NCBI RefSeq assembly: GCF_040958095.1
Contig: NC_091198.1
Location: 33,809,689 to 33,873,688 of the forward strand
Length of the DNA: 64,000 bases
Origin: Procambarus clarkii
Taxonomy: Eukaryota > Arthropoda > Malacostraca > Decapoda > Cambaridae
Direction: 5' to 3'
Of the stretch, positions 49,936 through 61,940 are shown piece after piece; position 1 is the first letter of the stretch; each line of letters begins with the position of its first letter. Both the position numbers and the translations under genes were made by a program. The notes beneath the pieces are model-generated. The model saw only the letters and a list, made by a program, of their open reading frames with translations, was not told the origin of the DNA and made no database searches.

Positions 49936-51020
49936 GTGGCCTACCAACCACGCGCTGCCACACGGCATGCTCAGGGCCTAGACGAAAAGGGAAGGGGGGG
50001 GGGTGCCGCACACAGGCGCGGCCGTACGGGCGCAAGGCAGCCCGAGCCCCGACGTGGGAAGCCGTGGCGCAAAGCCACGTGGATTAGCACCCAACAGGGA
50101 ACAGGAAGGGCGGGACACAGCCCAACCGTGTGCGCCATGGAACGCCGTGCCACGTGGCAGCACGACCAGGCGTGTGCCCCGTAGCAGGCCCGGGCGGAGG
50201 GCCGGACCTGGACACTTGTCGTCGCTTGTCCGCTCAGGGAGACCCGACCCCTGGGGACATCCCAGGGAAGCCGGCAGACCGGCAACAGGGAACACCCGAG
50301 GGAAAAACAGAAAAGACGCAGAAGCACGCCCTGCCGGCCAGGCACGTGACGACCCGGCAAGGCATGCATGGGCCCCAAGGCGGGGCCCGCCATAGGGCCG
50401 CCCACGCCTGGCCACGTGTCGCCGCCGCCGAGAACATGCGTCCCGGGCGTAGGACCGAACCTGGCCACAATCCGTCGCCGAGGGCGACACATGCCCTCGG
50501 ACAAGGCGAAACCTGGCCCCCTGGGACACCCAGGGAACCCGGCGGGCCGGCGACAGGGAGCCCTGAAGGAAAGGCGGGAAGGACGCCGAAGCACGCCCAG
50601 ACGACCCCAAGGCCAATTAAAAGGAGACGGCCCCAAGGCAGAGCACAAAGGGCGTAGGGCCCACCACGCCTGGCCACATGGCGACGCCGGCAAGGGCACG
50701 CCTGGCCGCCGACGGGGCCCCGGGCAGGGCGCGCGCCTGGGCACGCCGCGCGGCGGGGCCCCCTTGGACACGGACGGGCATGGCTGGACGGGGCCCCACA
50801 AGAGAGGAGACCGAACGCAGGCCACTAGGGACGCGGCCCGGGGCACGCCGACCCTAAGCCAGCCACGCGACCAACACGGCACGGGGGCGCCCGGCACAGG
50901 CCCAAGGAGGGCGCCCCAGCTCTCCGGGAACTAACAGCAGAGAGCCCAAAGGACTAACTAAGGCGGCACACACGTACCGCGAGGGGATGGCGCATGGCAC
51001 ACGCCGCACTGGGGAAGACC
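49936..51020. repeat. Very GC-rich block with a ~268-bp diverged tandem repeat
   Basis: Landmarks recur: ccctggggacatcccaggga (50248) against cctgggacacccagggaacc (50519), and cacgcctggccacgtgtcgc (50404) against cacgcctggccacatggcga (50668). Five or six frames are open for 100-300 codons at once, so none is supported as a gene. A CpG-rich, possibly promoter-proximal region lies just downstream of the TATA site at 51250 on the minus strand. Confidence 0.7.
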
Positions 51021-51047
51021 TGACTAGAATTGAACAGAAAACCTCAC

Positions 51048-51260
51048 CTTGGGTTTAAAAGTGTAGGGCAGGAGGGCCCTGCCGGAACAGTCTGGGGTGT
51101 CGAGGGCCCCAGGATGTCCGTGAGAGAGAGGTCAGGTACCGAGGCAGCTGGCGTGTTGTCCATCTCGTGCGAAGTCGGGCGGCCGGGGAGTGGTTGCGAG
51201 GGCAGCGGCGAGGGCAGGCGGAGTGAGGCAGAGCCCCATTGTGCGCCAGTATTTATACGG
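51048..51260 (-). promoter_or_regulatory. Putative TATA promoter and short first coding exon
   Basis: Minus strand: TATAAATA (51257-51250), GC-rich leader, ATG at 51163, 38 codons starting MDNTPAASVPDLSLTD, then donor AAG|GTGAGG with GT at 51047-51046. The order and spacing fit a real 5' exon. The protein is not recognised and I could not identify a following exon. It may belong to a host gene or to a repeat family. Confidence 0.4.
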
Positions 51261-51379
51261 CCCCAAACTGCCCGCGCAACGCTGCGGGACGCGCTGCGCA
51301 ATTGTTTCTTTCTCCCACGCCAGAAAAATCCCCGCTTGCGATCAAGCAGTGACCATATCCGGCTCGCGTTCTCTTCCTC

Positions 51380-53000
51380 GCCGCAGAATTTTTAGGCATG
51401 AGGCAAAAGCAATGCTATAAATTGCGGAAGTAATACAACTCATAACTGAAAGTCTAGCAGTCATAAGATATATTTTAAAATTGTTCACAAATAATATAAA
51501 TTATAAATCACCAAAACGGCGTACCGCACGACGCCAGGGCGTCAAAGCTTAAGGTAGAGATAACCGAGACGGCGAGTAGCCACTCGCTCGGCCTAACTGG
51601 CCTTACCTAACAACTTAAAGTCGAGCGAACAAGCATAAAATTCCACCGGGAAGCAAAACCTGCAGCTGGTGTTGGGAGGGCATCAATTGAATTAAACTGT
51701 GATAGGGTAAATGTAAACATTTAGGCCGTAAATGATAAACCACATTACGTAACCAGGAGAAACAACAAATATGCCGCAAGGCTACCCGTAATAACAGTAA
51801 TAATTTACAGAGGAAACTAAACATAAATGCAGGGCCTGAAACTTAAAGCAGGAGACAAGGGGCCCGTAACACCGCGACTAGCACGTCCTAACTGACTTTA
51901 CTTAATAACTTAAGGCAAAGCAAAAGTTAAACAAACATACTGTAAACACAGTAAAAGACACATGCAATAAAACAAAGCATCCTGAGCGGGAATACAGTGA
52001 GTAGGCTAGTGGAAAAAGCGAAGCCAGGGAAACTGAAGCAAGAGGCCTGCGACACGGCAACTAGCACAACCTAGCTGGCTTAGTTAATAACTCAGATACA
52101 ATAAGCACGGGATTTTTTATAAGTTAAAGAATTATGCACGTGGGTAGTACCTGGACCTTAAACCCACATTAACGTAGCATGTATAACACAAACACCAATA
52201 GTCAAAATTGTGCAAAATAATGGATCAACTTAACGACCGTTGCCGAATGTTGAACTGCAAATTCCTGCCATCAGCGGCTGGAACATCGGGGCTGGGCACC
52301 TGCAGCTGGGCATCGACAGCTGGAGCATCAACATCTGATAAAGGGAGGAAAATAGCGGCAACTGGCCACCAGGGAAGACCTTAGTGGTAAGTAGAGGGCC
52401 AGCTGCAAGACAATTTAGGCTAAAGATTGGAATATAACTGTCCTAGAAATAACGGGAACAATTCATGAAGCTGGGAAAGCGAGAATTACAAAACTGAAAA
52501 GAGTGTTAAATTGATGGGCGCAACGTCGGGTGGAACGCTTCAGCTGGAGGTTCATGACTGAAGCATCGGCTGCCGGGAAGCCTAAGATGGAACTGGGGCG
52601 TTAGCAGCTGTAACATCGTCTGCTGAAACTAGCTGAATCTGTGAGGGCGCCCGCTGCAACAGCTACGGCCGAGCCACCAGCTGGTCCATCCTCTGCAGGA
52701 ACAACACCGGCTGGGACGACGTCGTTGGAAAAGCCTAACAATGTAATAAATTATTATATGAATAATCGTAAATAAATGGTGTAAATAATAAAATTATAAA
52801 CCAATTATAACTATAATTAATTATAACTAATTATAAATAATTAAATTGCAAAACAAAGTATGCTCAAAATAAAGCTGGACTATAACTCGTTAGAGAAACG
52901 GGATTAACACTTTGAGCCGAGGTAAATACAACCAAATACATTAACGAAAAGGAGTGAAAAAAGACACTTCGGCTGTAAGGCTTCAGCTGGAACTTCGCGA
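51380..53000. other. Non-coding, R-family repeat blocks and CAGCTGG-rich sequence
   Basis: R-family units at 51820-52100. From 52240 to 52740 short irregular repeats (cagctgg, gcatc) recur. AT-rich at 52740-52860. No coding domain seen. Confidence 0.5.
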
Positions 53001-53148
53001 CCAGCGGCCTAGGAGGCCGCTGTGACATCCGGGCTACACCGGGCAGACAACACGTCTGGATAAACCAGCGGCCTGGGAGGCCGCAGTGACATCCGGGCTA
53101 CGCCGTGCAGACAACACGTCTGGATAAACCAGCGGCCTGGGAGGCCGC
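53001..53148. repeat. 64-bp tandem repeat, 2.3 copies
   Basis: Units start at 53001, 53065 and 53129 (partial) with ccagcggcct and contain gacatccgggctac and agacaacacgtctgg. The last shares wording with the GC-rich dispersed repeat. Confidence 0.9.
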
Positions 53149-53439
53149 CTATTTATATGACCAAATAAATATAAAACTGAAAACATCGCCGGCTTAACTC
53201 GTCACAGGAAGGACGTCGGCTGGGAAGCCGCATTACCTTCCGACTAAATTGAGGAATAAACTGAAAGTCTTTAATACACGTCGTGACTGAAAGACCCCAT
53301 AGCATAACCTAACTAGCTCGTCCTAGCTGACTTAACTTAAAACTTAATGACAAATATTCAAAGTTTCAAATATATAAAGTAAGTAAATATATAAGTAAAT
53401 ATATAAAGTTTATATTAAAATATATAAAGTAAATATATA

Positions 53440-54178
53440 AATGATGCGCAGCACAAATGTTACTAAATAAGTAAGATGTAATAAATTGTGGTAGGCTAAT
53501 GGAACATTTCGCCCTAGAATAAATAAAACCAATTTTACATTAAGAAAACGGAGGAGAAGCATAACAAAATATAACCATGTAAGGAAGGTGAATAAACTGC
53601 AATAGCTAAGCATAAACTACTGTAACTACCGATGAAACTAGGCAAAAGTGCAGGGCCAGGAGACGTGAAGCTAAAATAAGGGCCCGCGAATACTGCAAAT
53701 AGCACATCCTGGCTGACTTTACTTAATAATTTACTTAGTAACTCTGCAACTAGCACAACCTGGCTGACTTTACTTAATAATTTACTTAGTAACTCTGCAA
53801 ATAGCCCATCCTGGCTGACTTTACTTAATGACGTAAGGCAAGGTAAAAGTGGGCAAGCATACTGAACACAGCAACGCAAAATTAAACATGGGACATGAGC
53901 AAAGCATCAACTGTCGGAGTAAATTAAGGAGGCTGTTTGGGAAAAAAGAGTCCGTGGTAACCTGAAAGCAGGAGGCATGTTAGTGCTGAAATGTAGAACA
54001 TAATTATGAATAGGGCAAGGCATGGCACGTGGTATCTGCAAGTACAAAATAAGGGTATACAATCGGCGTGTATATATAGCCATTTTTACATTAAGAGAAC
54101 GGAGGTGATGCATAACAAATATAACCAAATAAGCAACGTGAATAAACTGCAAGAGCCAAGCGTAAATTACTGTAACTA
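53440..54178. repeat. R-family repeat array
   Basis: Three ~56-bp units around 53698-53835 (tcctggctgactttacttaa) and flanking blocks matching 48020-48720. No gene. Confidence 0.75.
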
Positions 54179-54849
54179 TACAATACAATACAATACAATT
54201 TTATTTAGGTAAGGTACATACATACAATAAATTTTTACAAGGATTGTTTGACTTATAGGTAGAGCTAGTACATACAATGCCTAAAGCCACTATTACGCAA
54301 AGCGTTTCGGGCATGATAAACTTAAATGACAAGCTTAATACTAATTGAGCATAATGAGTAGAATGAAAACAAGAAATGAAAACATAGATGAAAAAGCAGC
54401 ACAAATACAATTATGTCGACAAACAGCGCTCTTTAAAGAAAAAAACAGACATTGGTTGACAATAGAAGGGTAAGGTAGGTTACAGGGAATTTATTAGGTA
54501 TAGCTTCACTTTTAACTTAAACTGGTTGAGAGAGGTACAGTCTTTAACATGGATGGGAAGGTCATTCCACATTCTGGGCCCCTTGATTTGTAGAGCATTT
54601 CTAGTTTGATTAAGTAGTACTCTAGGAATATCAAAACTGTATTTATTTCTGGTGTGATGCTCATGGGTTCTGATACAACCTTCTATGAAGCTTTTGAGAT
54701 CAGGATTGGCATTATAGTTTAGCGTTTTATATATGTATAATACACATGAGAGAATGTGCAGTGACTTAATGTCTAACATATTCAGAGATTTAAGTAGGGG
54801 TACCGAGTGATGTCTGGGGCCAGAAGTGGATATTGTCCTTATAGCAGCT
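54179..54849 (-). mobile_element. 5'-truncated LINE (CR1/Jockey-like family) in the R-family repeat
   Basis: Minus strand: the last ~120 residues of ORF2 (from AAIRTIS to ...YLINSL, stop at 54480), the 3' UTR with cgtttcgggc (reverse of the tag) and a (TTGTA)n tail at 54179-54200. The flanking R-family sequence is continuous across it, with at most a 3-bp (CTA) duplication. Confidence 0.9.
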
Positions 54850-55263
54850 ACTGAGGAAACTAGGCAAAAATGCAGGGCCAGGGAACGTAAAGCAAAATAA
54901 GGGCCCGCGAATACTGCAAATAGCACCTCCTGGCTGACTTTACTTAATAAATTACTTATAACTCTGCAAATAGGACATCCTGGCTGACTTTACTTAATGA
55001 CGTAAGACAAGGAAAAGTGAACAAACATACTGTAACACAGCGAACGCAAAAATTGAACATGCGACATGCACAAGGCATCGAAAGAATGAGTAAATTAAGT
55101 TAGGCTGTTGGCAAAATGGATCCGTGGTGATCTGAAAGCAGAGGCATGTCAGTGCTGAAATGTAGAACATAATTATGAATAAGGGCAAGGCATGTCGCGA
55201 GATGTCTGCAAGTACAAAATAAGAAACCTTCCATATAAAGTGTGCGAAAAGTCTTAATTTACA
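54850..55263. repeat. R-family repeat block
   Basis: Matches 48727-49138 closely, so this block and the following GC-rich repeat were copied together. Confidence 0.8.
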
Positions 55264-55495
55264 TTGTCTAGGAAGGCAAAGAATGGGATATCATTAAATA
55301 TACGACGTTCCCGACGACGCTTCGACGCCGCCATCTGCTGGAGGAATCGTGCCCCAGGCAACATGGGGGCCACCCCCCTGTCCAGGGCACTGCCCCTGGA
55401 TCTGGACGCCGAGGACTTAACGAACACCGAGGGAGACGAGTCATCCTGGATTGCCGGCGGCAACGCCGAACCCAGGGCCTGTGGTGCGTACCGTT
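55264..55495. repeat. GC-rich dispersed repeat, copy 2, left part
   Basis: Matches 49139-49380 with small indels. It ends with CCGTT (55491-55495), the left target duplication of the BEL/Pao element, and resumes at 59728. Confidence 0.9.
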
Positions 55496-56596
55496 TGTCG
55501 GAAAATCCGACACCATTTAATATATCATACAGACAGATAATAATTGCTGCTGTATTACCAACAAGTTACCCATAGAAAACGTAACTTGTAGTGGAATTAC
55601 CATCTATAGAAAACGGGATATCATCACCACATACTATTATAATTCACCAGCTATTCTGCTGGGAATTATTCTTTAATACATTAGTCTTTGGACTTTACCA
55701 TCATAAAAACATCTTATATAAATTAACTTAATTATCAATATTAAAGTAGAGTAAATGTGACCCTTCTATCACTTTCTGTCATGTGGACAATGTAAGCCAG
55801 GCGTCAGTGAGGAAGGAGGGGCAGCCATTGTTGTGTCACCTCCGAGACGTGTGGAGCAAATTCGGCTCCTATCATATCTGGACAATGTCGGCCAGTAGCG
55901 TCAATAGTATGGAGTGTTAGACATTGCCATTGTTTATACTAGACCAGAGGCATACGGGAGCAAATACGGCTCCCGTTAATTTTACTTGGAGGAAGTGTTA
56001 TGGAAACCAAAGGTGTACCATTATCACACGCTGTCAACAAATTCAAGTTAAGTGTCTTTCCGAAACCCGTATATCTATCATTGGTGGCCATTAATGTCAT
56101 TGGGTAGGGTGGGCCGTTTAGATCACGAAATCGCCTCATACTAAAGGTAATTAAGCCAGGTCTTTATTGTTCCATGTATAGTGTTTTCTCTGATATACTT
56201 GTCATATATAGGTTTCTGGCTTTACAGCTAGCACCCTTTTGACAGGTCAAGACGAGGAAGACTTTGTGCACCAGTTACTGGGTGATGGAAGCTACCTCAA
56301 AGAGGATAATTTGGTGTCTACACCCTAGTTATACCTGGTGGACTAACCTGCTGTACTATAAGATAAGGAACCTTTTCAATGTATGTAGTTAATACTGTAG
56401 TTTGATTGGCTGCATATATATTTAATTAATATAAACCCCCCCTAATGTGTAGAGGATTGAATTGTGAGATTAAGAGATTATTGCAGAAATACAGTCCACT
56501 CATTATTATACAAATTGCTATCGAAGTATATAAATTAACGTAAATATAAATTCATATAAATTAAATAAATATAAATCTCACATTTCGGTTCCCACA
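55496..56596 (+). repeat. BEL/Pao-like 5' LTR
   Basis: 1101 bp, starting with the short inverted sequence TGTCGGAAAATCCGACA and ending CGGTTCCCACA. Just after it, two similar primer-site-like stretches (tttggtcatcttcgaaccgg at 56600-56619 and tttggtcatcttagtaccgg at 56651-56670) occur in tandem. Confidence 0.92.
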
Positions 56597-57547
56597 TTAT
56601 TTGGTCATCTTCGAACCGGATGACGGATTATTTGATCCTTTGAACCCACATTTGGTCATCTTAGTACCGGATGAACCAGTTAACCAGTGGATTCATTAAA
56701 TATACTAGTGCAGTGTTATTTAAACAAAGCCAGCAGTCAATGACGGCGGCGTTGACTCGTGCGAGTTCACGAGCCCCGCTCAATTCAGATCAGCTTCGTC
56801 AGCGGTTTCATGCACACCCACAGAGATTTGGTGGCGTGTTATTCTGTGAAATGACAGCGCTAATATAGAAGCCAGCCAAATTAGTGACTGTGTCTTCGCG
56901 ATATTGTTCACGGATTTCGTGGTGTTAAATTTCGCAAGAGATTATCTACGAATTTTGTGGAGTTTATTTCGCGAGGTCACTAATAATATTTAATACTTCT
57001 TGATAATATTAGAAGTTTCATAGAGGCTAATTATATAAGAGGCTATTATCAATAATTGTGTATATTATTTCTCCAAAATAGAGAATTATTTAATATATAT
57101 TGCACTAGTGATCACAGTATAATATTTACTAATTGTCAACCCACAACAGGGTAGGATATTACCACTGACTAGTTGAACTATTATCGTTCATCCTAGTCCC
57201 ATTATTACCATAGTCAGTTGTACTATATTCAACAACCTAACACCATTAATGAATGGTCCAGACCCTATTTTGGGTGTAATTTTTATCAACTCGAGTTGAG
57301 TTGTGTATATATAATAATTTACTCATGATCATTACACCTTTGAGTGATTAATTAGTGTCTCTACCATCCTAGGGTGATATAGAAGAGCTAACCTAAAGGT
57401 ACTTCCAGTGACACTGGTTTATCACTCAAATCATTAGTGTGTATGATTGTATATATATAATGTGTATTAATTTTAAGTGCTAACCTCTAGTAGAAGTAGG
57501 ATTATTGCCTAGTGAGTTCAGAATTTACCCTAGGCTACCATTAGTGT

Positions 57548-57934
57548 TTGTTCAGTACTATGAGCAGCCCAAGTACAAGTCCCACAAGGCTTCACCAACT
57601 AGCCAGTATGGATAATGCAGGGAGAATGAAAAGAACCCTTGCAGGTCTTAAAGGCCACTTAACAAGACAGATCAAGAAATGTGAAGATTTGTCACAACAA
57701 TCTCAAGTTGATTATGCTGACCTGGAAAGCTATTATCAAGCAACTGCAGGTAAATTTGAGCAAATCAAATGCCAAATGGCTGTCCTTGTGGGGACAGACT
57801 ACTACCATCGATTCATCGGTAGCCCTACTAAATATCAGGGCATAACCATGTTAAACTCTGCAGGAGGTAAATTACTCTCAGGCCCAGTATCAAGCCTGAG
57901 GAGACCTATGCCTGCAGATAAACAATACCAGTAG
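57548..57934 (+). CDS. BEL/Pao-like Gag N-terminal protein
   Basis: The open frame reads 128 codons; the likely ATG is at 57560 (MSSPSTSPTRLHQLAS). A basic helical segment RTLAGLKGHLTRQIKKCEDL and a second helix (YADLESYYQATAGKFEQIK) resemble the N-terminal part of BEL/Pao Gag proteins. It ends ...PADKQYQ after a Gly/Ser stretch. No zinc knuckle or pol follows, so particles would have to come from an autonomous partner. Confidence 0.55.
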   Translation: MFSTMSSPSTSPTRLHQLASMDNAGRMKRTLAGLKGHLTRQIKKCEDLSQQSQVDYADLESYYQATAGKFEQIKCQMAVLVGTDYYHRFIGSPTKYQGITMLNSAGGKLLSGPVSSLRRPMPADKQYQ

Positions 57935-58626
57935 AAATCTAAATTTGTCAGCTGATTATATTTCTCCAGTAGCATTATACTAAGGAGATTACAGCTGACT
58001 ATACCAACAGAGGTTGATGTTAGTATCATCATTTGAAGCTGAAGATGAGTTCATGAGGCCTCAGTGGCAAATCAGTGAACAGTAGCTTAAACAGCTACAA
58101 GTCACTGCGACCAATGTCACTGAACCCACTGCAGTCTCAGAACTATACTTTACTTTAATGATGAGCTATTCAATCTTCTGAATCAATTAACTAAATTAAA
58201 CCCCAATAAATCTGATGACTGATTTGATACATTTATTATTTAATCAAGATGTATTCCATGGGCCTCAGTGTTTATATATCAGTGACCAGTTACCTGAACA
58301 AACTTCAAGTTATATCTAATGTCACTGATCTCACTGCAGTCCCTGAATCATACTTGACTGTAGTACTTGATCACATTCAGTCTTCTGGGTTAAATAATAT
58401 GTAATAAGGCTTGAATATTAGCCTTTCAAGAGTTAACAGGGAAATGAAATCGCATTAGACTTCTAACCCCTGCAACTCTAGTACGGGACATCCGTCCTGT
58501 ACGAACAGACGCACAAATGTGTGATTACTAACTACTAACATCAAATTAATCAAATAATTCGAAGGAGTATCGGTGTTCGTCTGTTCTAAATAGGACTTCG
58601 ACCCGTGAGCAGCCCCTGGGGAATTA
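57935..58626 (+). other. BEL/Pao-like interior after gag, non-coding
   Basis: No long frame. Two partly similar blocks (gaggcctcagtggcaaatcag near 58053 and gggcctcagtgtttatatatc near 58260) suggest degenerate duplicated gag-pol sequence. A short purine stretch (ctggggaatta) precedes the 3' LTR. Confidence 0.55.
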
Positions 58627-59727
58627 TGTCGGAAAATCCGACACCATTTAATATATCATACAGACAGATAATAATTGCTGCTGTATTACCAACAAGTTAC
58701 CCATAGAAAACGTAACTTGTAGTGGAATTACCATCTATAGAAAACGGGATATCATCACCACATACTATTATAATTCACCAGCTATTCTGCTGGGAATTAT
58801 TCTTTAATACATTAGTCTTTGGACTTTACCATCATAAAAACATCTTATATAAATTAACTTAATTATCAATATTAAAGTAGAGTAAATGTGACCCTTCTAT
58901 CACTTTCTGTCATGTGGACAATGTAAGCCAGGCGTCAGTGAGGAAGGAGGGGCAGCCATTGTTGTGTCACCTCCGAGACGTGTGGAGCAAATTCGGCTCC
59001 TATCATATCTGGACAATGTCGGCCAGTAGCGTCAATAGTATGGAGTGTTAGACATTGCCATTGTTTATACTAGACCAGAGGCATACGGGAGCAAATACGG
59101 CTCCTGTTAATTTTACTTGGAGGAAGTGTTATGGAAACCAAAGGTGTACCATTATCACACGCTGTCAACAAATTCAAGTTAAGTGTCTTTCCGAAACCCG
59201 TATATCTATCATTAGTGGCCATTAATGTCATTGGGTAGGGTGGGCCAGTTAGATCATGAAATCGCCTCATACTAAAGGTAATTAAGCCAGGTCTTTATTG
59301 TTCCATGTATAGTGTTTTCTCTGATATACTTGTCATATATAGGTTTCTGGCTTTACAGCTAGCACCCTTTTGACAGGTCAAGACGAGGAAGACTTTGTGC
59401 ACCAGTTACTGGGTGATGGAAGCTACCTCAAAGAGGATAATTTGGTGTCTAAACCCTAGTTATACCTGGTGGACTAACCTGCTGTACTATAAGATAAGGA
59501 ACCTTTTCAATGTATGTAGTTAATACTGTAGTTTGATTGGCTGCATATATATTTAATTAATATAAACCCCCCCTAATGTGTAGAGGATCGATTTGTGAGA
59601 TTAAGAGATTATTGCAGAAATACAGTCCACTCATTATTATACAAATTGCTATCGAAGTATATAAATTAACGTAAATATAAATTCATATAAATTAAATAAA
59701 TATAAATCTCACAGGTCGGTTCCCACA
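58627..59727 (+). repeat. BEL/Pao-like 3' LTR
   Basis: Same length as the 5' LTR with about ten substitutions (for example c/t near 59104 and a/t near 59592). Followed by CCGTT. Confidence 0.92.
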
Positions 59728-60245
59728 CCGTTAGACGTAAACCTGCAGACGTCGTCGAGCTGATCTCGGGTCCGTGCTCCAACGCCAGCGTCTCCCTCCG
59801 ACGAAGAAGAACGACAGACGACACAAGGCGGACGGGCAGGGCGCGTAAGACAAACGCACCGGGCTACCCCGGCCAGGCGGGAGCGCCTGGGAACCAGCCT
59901 GCCGGGCAACACCGGCCAGACGGAGGACATGGAGTAACGGTCCTGGCTACCCCCCAGGCAAGCAGGACACGTGCCTGAGGGCCTGGACGACGGAAAGCTT
60001 GAAATAACACACCGGGCTACACCGGCCAGACGTACGTCTGGGGACTACATGCCGGACTTACACCGGGCAGACGGACGTCTGGGGACAACTTGTTCGGCGA
60101 CAACTCCGGGGAAGACGTACCTGGGGACTCTGGGACACCAAGGGGCCTGGGACTAACACCCCGGGCAACACGGCCGGGCGAGACGTCCGAGGGCGACGTG
60201 CCTAGCTGAGAACACACCACACACTCCAAGGACCCCGTGGTCATT
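59728..60245. repeat. GC-rich dispersed repeat, copy 2, right part
   Basis: Continues 55264-55495 and matches 49376-49935, with a ~60-bp deletion relative to copy 1 near 59830-59850. Ends near ccaaggaccccgtgg. Confidence 0.88.
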
Positions 60246-61324
60246 ACTTGCCAAATTACAGTATTACAAATTCATTAATAAATTAAGGAAACTTATGGAA
60301 AACAAGTCCATAAACAAATCTAGGGGCCAGAGGCCTGCGACACTGCAGCTAGCCTAACCTAGCTAACTTTACCTAATAACTTAAAGGCAATAGCAGAAGT
60401 TAAACAAACAAATGTAAAACCAGCTAAAGAAACACGCAGCTTGACACTGCATAAAATTCAATAATAAATTAAGGAAACTTATGGAAAACAAATCCATGAA
60501 AACAAAGGCCCGAAACGCTTTGCGTAATAGTGGCTTTAGGCATTGTATGTACTAGCTCTACCTATAAGTCAAACAATCCTTGTAAAAATTTATTGTATGT
60601 ATGTACCTTACCTAAATAAAATTGTATTGTATTGTATTGTAAAGCTAGGGGCCAGAGGCCTGTGACACTGCAGTTAGCCTAACCTAGCTAACTTTACCTA
60701 CTAACTTACAGGCAAAGACCAAAAGTTAAAACAAACCTAAATGTAAAACCAGCTAAAGAAACATGCAGCTTAACACTGCATAAATTTCAGTAGTAAATTA
60801 AGGAAACTTGTGGGAAACAAGTCCATGAAAACTAAGCTAGGGGCCAGAGGCCTGTGACACAGCAGCTAGCCTAACCTAGCTGATTTTCCCTAATAACTTA
60901 AAGGCAATAAGCTAAAGTTAAATAAACCTAAATGTACAGCCTGCAAAAGAAACATGGAGCTTGACACTGCATTAAATTCATTAATAAGTTAAGGAAATTT
61001 ATGGAAAAACTAGTCCATTAAACTTAAAGCTGGTGGCCAGAGGCCTGTGACTCGGCAGCTAGCCTAACCTAGCTGACTTTACCTAATAACTTATAGGCAA
61101 TAAGCAAAAGTTAAAACAGACCTGAATGAAAAGCCTGCAAAAGAAAACATGCGGCTTGCCACCATTAAATTCATTAATAAATTAAGGAACTTATGAAAAT
61201 ACAAATCCATGAAAATTTAAAGCTAGGGGCGAAAGCAAAGGTAAAATTACAGTAAATATTGTAGCTTGAGGAAACACACCCTGACTAACAGTCAGACTGT
61301 AAGGAAGGACTTATATAAAGAACG
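60246..61324. repeat. R-family tandem array with ~170-185-bp period
   Basis: Four to five units share ggccagaggcctgtgacac, gcctaacctagctgacttt and aagtccatgaaaa, at about 60325, 60650, 60840 and 61025. One is split by a LINE tail at 60508-60640. Confidence 0.8.
60508..60640 (+). mobile_element. 133-bp LINE 3' end insertion with AAAG target duplication
   Basis: Starts at the cccgaaacgc tag and ends with three to four TTGTA-type tail units. AAAG flanks both sides (60504-60507, 60641-60644) and its removal restores the repeat unit. An extremely 5'-truncated copy of the subfamily at 54179-54849. Confidence 0.9.
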
Positions 61325-61605
61325 TAAATAATTTGTAATTGTATTTGTGCTGTTTTTTCAACAATGTTCCCCCCTCTTTTACCTCTATTTTTATTTGTAC
61401 TCAACGCATTTTTTTCTTTTTACCCATTAGTTTTAAGCTTTAGTCAGTAGTGTTTTTTCCTGCCCAAAACGCTTTGCGTAATAGTGGCTTTAGGCATTGT
61501 ATGTACTAGCTCCTATCTATAAAGCCAACAAACTTTGTAAAATCTCTTTATGTATGTACCTTTGCCTAAATAAAAATTATTATTATTATTATTATTATTA
61601 TAAAT
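61325..61605 (+). mobile_element. LINE 3' end insertion with (ATT)n tail
   Basis: 280 bp of 3' UTR nearly identical to 20605-20893, including the tag (as cccaaaacgc) and (ATT)n. A second copy of the subfamily found inside PolB. Confidence 0.9.
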
Positions 61606-61881
61606 AATAAATAACGGCATAACAGAAGTCGCCCAACAGCATACCTCACGTCGACTGGGTGAGGGAGCTTAAGGACAGGGCGGAGCAGATGGGGAAGGTG
61701 AGGGTGGACAGGCCTCCTCCCGAGTGTGCTTCAAATAACAGCCACCTACTGGAGAAAACCCAGTGCCCCATAACACCGAGGTCACCTCCCCCTCTAGGAC
61801 CACTGCACCTGCATTTGGTCACCAAGGCTGGACCAACAGGCGTGCTTCAGGGCGCGCGCGCCCACAAAGAGACAAACAGTG

Positions 61882-61937
61882 GTCCGACGCGCCAACAACA
61901 CAAACACTGGTCCGGCGCGCCAACAAAACACAAACAC
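61882..61937. repeat. Two-copy ~28-bp tandem repeat
   Basis: cgcgccaacaacacaaacac and cgcgccaacaaaacacaaac occur in tandem, just downstream (minus strand) of the candidate exon at 61941-62007. Confidence 0.8.
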
Positions 61938-61940
61938 TAC

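Larger units (their letters stand above)
55496..59727 (+). mobile_element. Non-autonomous BEL/Pao-like LTR retrotransposon, complete, TSD CCGTT
   Basis: Two 1101-bp LTRs (TGTCGG...CCCACA) enclose a 2.03-kb interior. CCGTT flanks both sides (55491-55495, 59728-59732). The interior has only a gag-like ORF; no protease, RT or integrase. The LTRs differ at about ten positions by eye (~1%), so insertion is recent. BEL/Pao assignment rests on the 5-bp duplication, the gag-like protein and the primer-site region; it is an inference. Confidence 0.85.

Noticed and set aside
49971..50934. Large ORFs of 130-308 codons on both strands
   Set aside because: Several frames are open at once because the region is GC-rich and stop-poor. 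The proteins are Pro/Arg/Gly-biased with no domains.
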